From positions 91,235,716-91,299,715 of the forward strand of contig CM038229.1 in assembly GCA_021442155.1 (NCBI GenBank): 64,000 nt of DNA, written 5' to 3'. Both the position numbers and the translations under genes were made by a program. The notes beneath the pieces are model-generated. The model was not told where the DNA came from and did no database searches. It saw only the letters and a list, made by a program, of their open reading frames with translations. Positions 55,301 through 64,000 of the stretch are shown in pieces; position 1 is the first letter of the stretch; each line of letters begins with the position of its first letter. Source of the stretch: Cymbidium sinense (taxonomy: Eukaryota; Streptophyta; Magnoliopsida; Asparagales; Orchidaceae).

Positions 55301-57005
55301 ATAACTAATAATAATAATAATAACTAACTAATAATAACTAAACTAATAACTAGTAATAATAAAACTAATAACTAATAACTAACTAAATAATAAATAACTA
55401 ACTAATAACTAACAAAACTAAAAACTAATAATAAATAACTAAACAAACTAATAATAACTACTAAAACTTAAAAAACTAAAGTAACTAACCAATAACTAAT
55501 AACTAATAATAACTAGCTAACTAATAATAATAACTAATAACTAACTAAAACTAATAACTAAAAAACTAAAAAAAAGCTAAAACTAACTAATAAACTAAAA
55601 TAATAACTAATAAAACTAAATAACTAACTAATTAATAAAAACAACTAACTAATAATAAATAACTAAATAAAAAACTAATAAAACTAATAAAAAATCTAGT
55701 AAACTAAACTAATAAAAAAAACTAAATAAAACTAACTAATAACTAACTAAAACCTAATAGCTAAATAACAAAAACTAATAAACATTAACATAATAACTAA
55801 TTGCTAAACTAAGTAATAATAATAAAACTAACTGATAAAATAAATAATAACTAACTAATAAGAAAAATTATAACTAAACCTAATAATAAAAATAATAATA
55901 AATAACTAATCAAACTAAATAAGTAAATAATAAACCTAACAAACTAATAAAAAACTAACTAACTAAAAACTAAACATAATAACTAAACTAAAAACTAAAT
56001 AGCTAATAAACCTAATAATAATAAATAATAAAACTAAATAAAGTAAATAAAAACTAATAATAACTAATAATAAAATAATAAAACTAAATAATAAATAACT
56101 AAAACTAATAACTAATAATTAATAAATAAATAACCTAATTAAAACTAACTAACTAATAATAAGTAATAAAACTAATAAAAACCTAATAACTAATAATAAT
56201 AAAACTAAAACTAATAACTAAACTAATAAATAACCATAAAAACTAAAAACTTATAACTAAACTAAATATCTAATAAAAACTAACTAATAAAACTAAACTA
56301 ACTAAAATAAACTAATAAACTAATAATAACTAATAACTAAATAACTAAACTAAAAAACTAATAAACTAAAATTAATAACTAAAATAATAAAATTAGTAAA
56401 AACATAAAAATTAACTAACTAATAAAAACCTAAAAACTAACTAACTAATAATAAACCTAATGACTAATAATAAAAAACTAACTAAAAACTAATAAACTAA
56501 TAATAATAATAATAAACTAAATTATGAACTAATAATAATTAATAATAAACCTAATAAACTAAATAATAACTAAAACTAAGCCTAACTAAAACTAATAATA
56601 ATAATAACTAACTAATAACTAACTAAAATAACTAATAATAATAACTAACTAATAACTAATAATACCTAAATAACTAATAGAAACTAACTAAAACAAAACT
56701 AAATAACTAAAATAATAAACTAACTAAAAACCTAATAAATAAATAAAAATTAATAATAAACTAAACTAACTAATAATTAAAATAAAACTAAACTAACTAA
56801 TAATAAAACTAAAACTAAACTAAATAACTAAATAATAAATAAATTAAAAACTAATAACTAACTAATAAATAATAATAATAACTAACAAATATAACTAAAA
56901 TTTTTAACTAATAACTAAATAATAAAACTAAACTAATATAATAATAATAACTAAACTAATAATTAAAAAATTAACTAAAACTAATAAGTAAACTAATAAC
57001 TAATA

Positions 57006-57047
<42 letters not shown>

Positions 57048-57112
57048 CTAATAATAAACCTAATAAGAACTAATAAAATAAAATAAGTACTAATAACTAA
57101 TAATAATAACTA

Positions 57113-57122
57113 ACTAATAAAT
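57113..57122. repeat. Target-site duplication, left copy (L1 LINE)
   Basis: ACTAATAAAT at 57,113-57,122 is repeated at 62,746-62,755 just after the A-run. The same word is uninterrupted in paralogous array at 42,846-42,855 and 34,565-34,574. Confidence 0.72.
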
Positions 57123-57282
57123 TACTGGAAGTGCGAGTCTTATGGTGGCTAGGGTTCTGTTCTGTCCTCCTGAGCTCCATCTTCACCTTCGTCCGAGTGG
57201 CCGACAATACATCCTGCTGGCACTGAGTTCATTTTCGGTGGCTAGGCCGTAAGGCCACTGCCTCTCCCTCTCCTTCATTCTA
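57123..57282 (+). promoter_or_regulatory. L1 LINE 5' leader
   Basis: This GC-richer leader of 160 bases precedes the first ATG of ORF1 at 57,283. It contains GGTGGCTAGG twice (about 57,144 and 57,236), GGCCGTAAGGCC, and a CCTCTCCCTCTCC run before the start. L1 leaders carry internal promoters; the promoter role here is inference. Confidence 0.5.
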
Positions 57283-58476
57283 ATGGAGGCAGCGTCAACT
57301 CCAGTGACAGAAATGCCTAGCTCCACCCTAAATTGGAAAAATCTCCTCACATCCCAAGCCCCATGTCGCCCCTTTCAACCTCAGTTTCATCCCCTCATCC
57401 TCAGAGACAGTTTCATTTACAGAGGAAGAAATTATCGAAGGCCCTAAACAACGGTGTCATGCGCTTGTGGGTTACGCTCTGGGTAGGAGGCCTCTTTACG
57501 ATAATCTCCTACAAGCCATTAAAAAAATCTGGATACTCCGCGGTAATGTTGATCTCATTTCCATAAATGATGGTTTCTTCTTGTTTAAGTTTAATTGCGT
57601 CGAGGATTTTGATATGGTTTTGACTGGTGGACCATGGTTCATTTTGGGAAAGCCTTTCATTTTTAAAAAATGGACACCGGATTTCACCCCCGTAAGGGAA
57701 GACTTCAAAGAAATTCTGATCTGGGTTAAATTTCCTAACCTTCCATTGTGATGTTGGTCGGAGAAAGGAATTTTGAAGATAGCTAGCAAAATCGGTACTC
57801 CTCTCTCTGTTGATCCCCTCACTGCTAAAAGGGCAAGGCTCACTTTTGCTCGAGTTAGTATCCTAATAAACACTGCTTCTGTTCTACCCGAACACCTATT
57901 TCTCTCCCTTAACGGCAAGGACATGAAGCAACAGATCTCTTATGAGTGGAAGCCTATACCATGTGATACCTGTGACACCTTTGCTCACTCTCCCAACAAC
58001 TGCCCTAAATCCCCTAACTACAAGCAACCTTCGGCTGTCCCTCCCCACATGTTAGATCCAAATTTGACCCTGTTAAACCTGACAATCTACTACTGGCTTC
58101 TAGGCATAAGGAACCTATTAAACCACTTATAATACCCTCCACCTCTATTACACCGGTTCCGGCCCCAGACCTCAATCTGCCTTTCCATAACCCCACCAAC
58201 AGCCTAGAATTAGCTGCTGAAGAATCTGACTTTAGTGCAGAAAATGAAGATTGCATACCTAACCCGACATCTCTTCCTATCCCCTCGACTTCACCGGGAA
58301 CAGTTCAAAACCTATTTGCCACTCTTTCCAACTCTTTGCCCTAAAATATGTTAGACTCAGCTTCAAATACAGCCAACACCCCTGCTTCTTCCTCCAAAAC
58401 CACCTCTGCTATTAATCCACCAAAAGGTCAAAAAGGTAGACCAAAAGGGGGACTCCCCCTTACCCATAAACAATGA
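57283..58476 (+). pseudogene. L1 LINE ORF1 (DUF4283 / zinc-knuckle protein), broken
   Basis: ORF1 proteins bind the element RNA and form the ribonucleoprotein particle. The likely start is the ATG at 57,283 (MEAASTPVTEM). The frame then changes near 57,350. The DUF4283-type core follows at about 57,450-57,900, with ALVGYALGRRPLYDNLL, GGPWFILGKPFIFKKWTPDF and ILIWVKFPNLPL. A TGA stop lies at 57,749-57,751. A CX2CX4HX4C zinc knuckle lies near 57,960-58,003 (CDTCDTFAHSPNNC). Near 58,050 the frame returns to that of the start codon. A proline- and serine-rich tail has one more stop (TAA, 58,342-58,344) and ends at TGA 58,474-58,476, overlapping the ORF2 ATG. About 400 residues were intended. Confidence 0.82.
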
Positions 58477-61400
58477 TCCCACTTCTGAATATTGCCTCTT
58501 GGAATGTAAGAGGCTTCAACAGTGACATTCGTGTTACTGACTGTAGAAAGTTTGTGTCTTCTAATAACATAGATGTCATGTGTCTTCTTGAAACTAAGCT
58601 ATCTCACGATACCATCTCTAGCCCTAGAGATAAAAAGCACTTTGAAATCTTCAAACATGAAGGTAATGTGGAAAACTTTCTGGATGCCCCGAATGGTCCT
58701 ATTTGGATCAAATGGAACATTGATGTGACTTCCTTCTCTGTTATTAGCAAACATCCTCAATTCATTCATGGCAGATTAATGATGGGTACTACTTCTAGCC
58801 TTCTCATTTCTTTTGTCTATGCTGATAACAATAATCATGGTAGAAGAGACCTTTGGCATTCCCTCAGCACTCTTGCTAATACTATTGACGAACCATGGAT
58901 CATTATGGGAGACTTTAACTGCATCATGAGGGTTAATGAAAAAGTTGGAGGTCGCACTCCTCTGCCGAGCAAATTATCTGATTTCAATGAATTTATTCTT
59001 TACTCTGGTCTTCTAGAAATGAAAAATACAGGTCATGCATTCAGTTGGTTCAATCAATAAGTTCAAAATCCCATTAGATGTTTACTGGATAGGGTTCTTT
59101 GCAACACTCACTGGTTATCTGCTTATCCCCACTCTTGCTAGAAAGTAATGGCTCCTCTCACCTCTGATCACTCCCCCATTTTGCTTTCTACTGGCAACAA
59201 GTTGACTCTTCATCATAGAATCATGTACAAGAATTATTGGAGTCATTGCCTGGATTTTCTCGATATTGTGCACCATGCATGGAGTAAATTTGTAAAAAGG
59301 GACCCAATCATCGCATTTTGTAATAGATTGAAAAACACAAAGCATGAGCTTATGGCCACCAATTGGCATTCTCATAACTATATCTCTAACAGGATCAACA
59401 ATCTGAAAGCTATGCTTGAGGAGTTATACTCCAAACTTGATATCAATCCCCTCAATTCTAAAATTTTAAATGAGACTTTGCAAACTCAAAATCATCTCAA
59501 GGAAGCTATAGAATGCGAAATTACATGGATTATGCAAAGGGAAAAATGTGCTTGGCTTACTAAAGGCAAAGATGATATCAAATTTTTATACAAAAGAGTC
59601 AGTATTAGAAAAAACAAGAATTATATCATAAATCTTAAAGTCAACGGGGTTGATACATGCTCCCAACAAGACATGGCCAAAGAGATTATTACATACTACT
59701 CCAATCTTCTAAACAACTTTCATAGAACCCCTCATCAGGGCTGGTTTGATAGGCCTGTTGGTCCTCATATTACAAGGCAAGATAGTCAAATTCTCATACA
59801 ACCTTTTAGCATAGAAGACATTAAAAATGTGGTTTTCTCCATAGGTTTTGATAAAACTCCTGGGCCGGATGGTTTCACATCTCAATTCTTCAAAGACACT
59901 TGGGAGATTACTGATCAATCTTTAGTGGCTGCTACCCAATACTTCTTTTCTACTGCCACTCTTCCTCACAGGGTCAAACACACCGCCATTACTCTCATTC
60001 CCAAAAAAAGTCATGCTGAAGCAATTACTGATTATAGACCTCTTTCTCTTTGTAACTTTCTATATAAAGTTATCACCAAATTGCTTGCAAATAGACTCCA
60101 ACTTTTCCTTCCAAATATTATACATCCAGCTCAAGCAGCTTTCTTGAAAGGGAGGGACATTGCTGATAATATCATCATGGCAAATGAAGTTCTTCATGGT
60201 TTTAACCACAAAAATAGCCCAAAAAGTTTCTGTGCTAAGATTGACTTACAGAAAGCTTTTGACAGTGTTAATCAGCAATTTATCTTGCAAAGATTAAGAG
60301 CCCTCAATTTCCCATAAGTCTTTATAAACTGGATTGAAGCATGTGTGACCCATGTACCTTTCTCTATTGTTCTTAATGGGGAACTTTCTGGATATTTCTT
60401 CTCTTCTACCGGCTTAAGACAAGGTTATCCTTTCTCCCCTTACTTATTCACTATCGTTATGGATGCATTTTCTAGGCTTCTGGATGAGCTCATTGCTTCA
60501 ACTCATTTCTATCCTCTAAGGAAAAAAATCAGGAACTCTTTCTCACCTAATTTATGTAGATGATCTCCTTATTTTTGGCTCGGCTTGCCATTCTAATATT
60601 TCTTGCCTCTCTTACCTACTCTCTATTTTCTATCATGAAACTAACCTCTCTTCCAACTGCTCCAAATCTTCTATTTGCTTCTCTAAAGTGGTGAAATCCA
60701 CTCTTAAGTCTGATCTGAGTTCAATTTTCGGTTTTCAGCTTGTTGACTTGCCTTGGAATTACTTAGGCCTTTCCATTTCCTCCTCCAAGCTGAAATCAAT
60801 TGATTGCTCTAAAATTTTGGACAAATTACAGAATTGGCTCTCGAGTTGGAAACATTCATTACTCTCATTTGCTGGAAGATTACAATTAATTAGGTTTACT
60901 TGTTGGAGCTACCTTATATACTGGTTTAGAGCTTTATCTCTGCCTAAAAAAGTTTGGAACTCTATTAAGACTCTTATTGCATCATTTCTCTATAACAATG
61001 GGGCTGAAAGAAAATTTCATACTATCTCTTGGGTCAACACTACTAAATCGACCTTTTGCAGTGGCTTGGGCATTCCTAGCATTGATTCTCTTAATCTAAT
61101 ATTCAAAGCCAAAATTATATGGAGAATATATAATTCTAGATCTCTTCTTGCCTCCGTTTTCTTAGGGCAACATTTCTACTTGTGGGGAAAACCATCCTAC
61201 TCCTTCTCAGCTCTTTATAATGAACTTATGTCTATGGTCGTAAGATGCAGACGCTGTCTTACTTTTCAAGTGCTCAATGATAGCAGCCTATATTTCTTCT
61301 TTGACCCTTGGCTAACTGGTGTGTCTCTTGTGGACAAATTCGGCCCTGTGGTTTTTACCTGATTTAACTGTTCTGTTACTATGCTGGTTTGTGAGGCCAT

Positions 61401-62076
61401 TACTGATAATGCTTGGAACCTTCCCATTAATGCGGAGACCCCTTTTGAATGTATCAATCTAATTCACAATACTCCCATTATTAACAACACAAACAACATG
61501 GTTAATTGCCTTTGGCTGAATAGAAACTGGTTTAGCCACAAGGCAACTCACATTTTCATTTTCCATGATCACATCAAACCATATTGGGCCAAATTTATTT
61601 GGTTCAAAGATTTCTCTATAAAATATGCTACTTTTGCCTGGAGAATCCTTATGGAAGGTTTAAAAACTAAAGACATTCTTATAAAGAGAGGCGTATCGGT
61701 TGACCCTCAATGCGTCTTGTGTCACAATTTTAATGAAAATCACCGTCATCTCTTTTTTGAATGTTCATTTGCAATGGATGTCCTTAAAAACTCCATACCG
61801 ATGGGTAATTTTTTTCACATGGACTGCTCTTTAATGCAATTGCTTCTCTATGCTGAAAAGTTAACTTGCAAGATCTCAAAAAAATTCTACTTGCTATCTA
61901 TACCCATTACTGCTCATTATATTTGGTTGGAAAGGAATCAACGCATTTTCAGAGATACATCCCTTGAGGTTGAAACAGTTACTACTAATATCTGCTATGC
62001 CATCAAACAGAAAAGTTTTAATTGGAAACACATTACTGATGTGCCGGAACCTATACATCATTTATATTTTAGCTAA
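58473..62076 (+). pseudogene. L1 LINE ORF2 (endonuclease, reverse transcriptase, zf-RVT), broken
   Basis: ORF2 nicks the target and copies the element RNA into it. The start at 58,473 gives MIPLLNIASWNVRGFN, the standard endonuclease opening. ETK (about 58,590), GDFNCI (about 58,908) and SDHSPI (about 59,163) are the endonuclease catalytic motifs. The RT shows KTPGPDGF, LIPKK, DYRPLSLCN, ANRLQ and QAAFLKGRDI. Motif A is KIDLQKAFDSV (about 60,238), motif B is GLRQGYPFSPYLF, and the catalytic box YVDD is at 60,553-60,564. A zf-RVT region with CVLC and HLFFEC lies at about 61,710-61,770. Stops are at 59,058, 59,139, 60,315 and 61,360, plus one frameshift at about 60,520-60,545. Length, about 1,200 codons, is normal for the family. 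All catalytic motifs survive, so decay is recent compared with the RTE copies. Confidence 0.9.
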
Positions 62077-62745
62077 CATTCTACCATTCTCTTTTCTCTG
62101 GTTGGTTCGGTTCCTGCTGATCGAGCTTCTTATCTATTCTTACGGCTATACTGGGAAGCTGAGTTTGTTATCCTGCTCGGGCTCTGCTTCATCTGGGATT
62201 TTCTATCGGATTTTTGGAGCTATGATGAATCCAGCTTTCTTTGGCTCAACCGGCTGCCAATGACTATGTGCTAGTTTTGTTTCTGGGTGGCTGCTGTTTA
62301 TTATGGGACTTCTATCTTTGCTAGCTTTGGTTGCTCTGGATGGAGCCTCGTCTGGCTCAACCGGTACCAATTCTCAGATGCTAGTGATCAATCTATTTTA
62401 TGTGAAAACATCTCTCTGTACCTATCTTTCTGGTTTCTCGTGGTCTTCTTAATGTTATTTCCAATTCTGGTTGCATTGGTGGTAACCTCATTTGTCCCTC
62501 CATTATTACACCGGAGCCCAACTTACATTCAGTTTTAGGTTGGACTTTCTGAGCTCTTGGTTTTATTTGCTTTCCTATGCTTTTGTTTTTGTTTCATTCT
62601 TTTCATCTTGTATTTTTTTTGACAGCTGATTATAGAAATTATATTTTGTAAGCTGTTTGTGGGTTTTAATCATGTTCTTTTAACTTATGTAACTCTGTTT
62701 GATCAATGAAATCTGGGCGAGGCCCTCATTTTTTCCTGAAAAAAA
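62077..62745 (+). other. L1 LINE 3' untranslated region and A-run
   Basis: A T/G-rich untranslated region of about 660 bases has two imperfect copies of a GGCTCAACCGG-containing phrase (about 62,242 and 62,354). It ends in AATGAAATCTGGGCGAGGCCC, then a T-run, CCTG and eight As. The short open frames in it are not credible genes. The A-run is the remnant of the poly(A) tail. Confidence 0.75.
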
Positions 62746-64000
62746 ACTAATAAATAACTAAATAACTAATAAAAACTAATAATAATAAACAAAAAAACTA
62801 ATAAAGTAACTAAAATAAATAAAGTAAACTAACTATAATAACTAATAAAACTAAAAAAAGTAATAAACTAAAACCTAATAAACAAATAATAACTAATAAC
62901 TAATAAAAATAACTATAACTAAACTAATAACTAAAAAATAAAACTAATAAACTAACAAAATAAACAAATAAAACTAGTAGAACTAAACTAATAACTAATA
63001 ATAACTAACTAATAATAATAATAAATAACTAAATAAATAAAAAATAATAACTAATCAAACTAATAATAACTAACTAATAAATTAATAAAACTAATAACTA
63101 ATAATTAACTAAAACTAATAAAGAAACTAATAACTAACTAATAATAAACCTAATAAACTAAACTAATAACTAAAACTTATAATATTAAACTCATAAATAA
63201 CTAATAAACTTAATAACTACATAAAATAAACTAATAAAAAATAATAAAACTAAAAAACTAATAATTAGTAACTAAAAACTAAAAACTAAATAACTAATAA
63301 AACTAATAAACTAATAAACTAAATAACTAACTAACTAAAAACTAATAATAACTAAACTAATAAAATAATAAACTAAATAATAATAACTAATAACTAACTA
63401 AAACTAATAATAACTAAATAACTAATAACTAAACTAATAACTAAACCTAAATAACTAAACTATCTAATAACTAAAAAACTAACTAATAATAACTAAAAAC
63501 TAATAAACTAACTAAATAACTAAACTAATAAACTAATAAACTAAACTAACTAATAATAATAATAAACTAAAACTAACTAATAAACTAATAACTAACTAAT
63601 AATAACTAATAAAACTAATAAACTAAAACTAACTAAACTAATAACTAATAAACTAACTAAACTAACTAATAAAAACTAATAAAATAACTAATAACTAATA
63701 AATTAATAACTAATTAAAACTAAAAACTGAATAATAACTAACTAAAAAAATAACCTAAAACTAACTAACTAATAACTAATAAACTAATAACTAACTAAAA
63801 CTAAAAACTGAATAATAACTAACTAAAAAAATAACCTAAAACTAACTAAGTAATAATTAATAAACTAAATAACTAACTAACTAATAACTAAAACTATAAA
63901 ACTAAATAAATAGCTAATTAATAATAATTATCTAACTAATAATAACTAATAAAACTAATAATAACTAATAATAAACTAAATAATAACTAACTAATCATAA
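62746..64000 (+). repeat. CTAA array, block B right part
   Basis: It continues block B after the L1 LINE and matches block A at 42,846-43,147 and 44,422-45,190, sharing for example TAAAAACTGAATAATAAC at 63,721 and 45,051. It also contains the uninterrupted site for the second RTE insertion (63,084-63,109). AATAAACAAATAAAACTAGT near 62,963 is shared with about 34,783. A local tandem duplication of about 80 bp occurs at 63,700-63,850. The array runs off the right edge. Confidence 0.9.

Larger units (their letters stand above)
44422..57122 (+). repeat. CTAA array, block A right part and block B left part
   Basis: From 44,422 to about 45,190 it continues block A and matches 63,084-64,000. From 53,018 it is block B, matching 38,822 onward. 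The section around 51,770-52,010 matches around 32,950-33,170. A G-rich island interrupts the otherwise G-free sequence at 46,145-46,352. A pure TAA run lies at about 49,266-49,306 and another at about 57,005-57,048. No gene is visible. Confidence 0.9.
57123..62745 (+). mobile_element. L1-type LINE, near full length, inactive
   Basis: A plant L1-clade non-LTR retrotransposon of about 5.6 kb. It has a 5' leader (57,123-57,282), ORF1 (nucleic-acid-binding), ORF2 (endonuclease, RT, zf-RVT), a 3' untranslated region, and a short A-run at 62,739-62,746. It is flanked by a 10-base target-site duplication inside CTAA array. ORF1 and ORF2 both carry stops and frameshifts. Base composition is ordinary and contrasts sharply with the array. 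It is the only + strand LINE here; both RTE copies point the other way. Confidence 0.92.

Noticed and set aside
57496..57924. A 142-residue minus-strand open frame and 58,014-58,256 minus
   Set aside because: Both are antisense to L1 ORF1, which has clear family motifs on the + strand.
62287..62538. A + strand 83-residue hydrophobic open frame after L1 ORF2
   Set aside because: It lies in the T-rich 3' untranslated region; hydrophobicity follows from base composition.

Overview
The window looks like repeat-dense plant nuclear DNA, probably heterochromatic. I see no intact host gene. The plant assignment rests on three kinds of retroelement: a Ty3/gypsy element with Tat/Ogre-lineage features (two RNase H domains and a tRNA-Arg type primer-binding site), RTE-type LINEs with (AAC)n/(GTT)n tails, and a plant L1-type LINE (DUF4283-type ORF1 with zinc knuckle, ORF2 ending in a zf-RVT region). 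A monocot is possible from the style of the GC-rich LTR-like palindromes at 11.8-12.1 kb, but I cannot name a species.

Layout: 1-3,481 is a T-rich TTAG/TTATTAG array with almost no C on the + strand. 3,482-16,809 is ordinary-composition DNA made of decayed retroelements: an unrecognised + strand coding relic, a LINE reverse-transcriptase scrap, a tRNA-Arg type PBS, a long putative LTR with three palindromes, a tandem-repeat 3' region, and a minus-strand pol relic whose RT is cut off by the next array. From 16,810 to the end the sequence is the same array in the opposite orientation (CTAA, almost no G on +). It is interrupted by an RTE LINE (18,597-21,732), a flipped TTAG block (34,873-38,821), a 5'-truncated RTE LINE (43,148-44,421) and a nearly full-length but dead L1 LINE (57,123-62,745).

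The array is not a simple satellite. It follows a loose grammar, an optional C then TAA then extra As, with cytosine almost always in the word CTAA. It carries nested duplications at about 0.8 kb, 0.9 kb, 3.5-4.3 kb and about 13 kb. These long duplications show that a three-letter, stop-codon-saturated sequence has been amplified in large segments. They also supply paralogous empty sites that confirm target-site duplications for all three LINE insertions, so the LINEs landed after the amplification.

Two observations stand out. The array has essentially no CG or CHG sites, so nearly all its cytosines are one-strand CTA (CHH) sites. Its repeat orientation flips at three places. No gene here is likely to make a working product: every retroelement reading frame carries stops, frameshifts or catalytic-site changes. 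All alignments were made by eye; identities and exact boundaries need computation.
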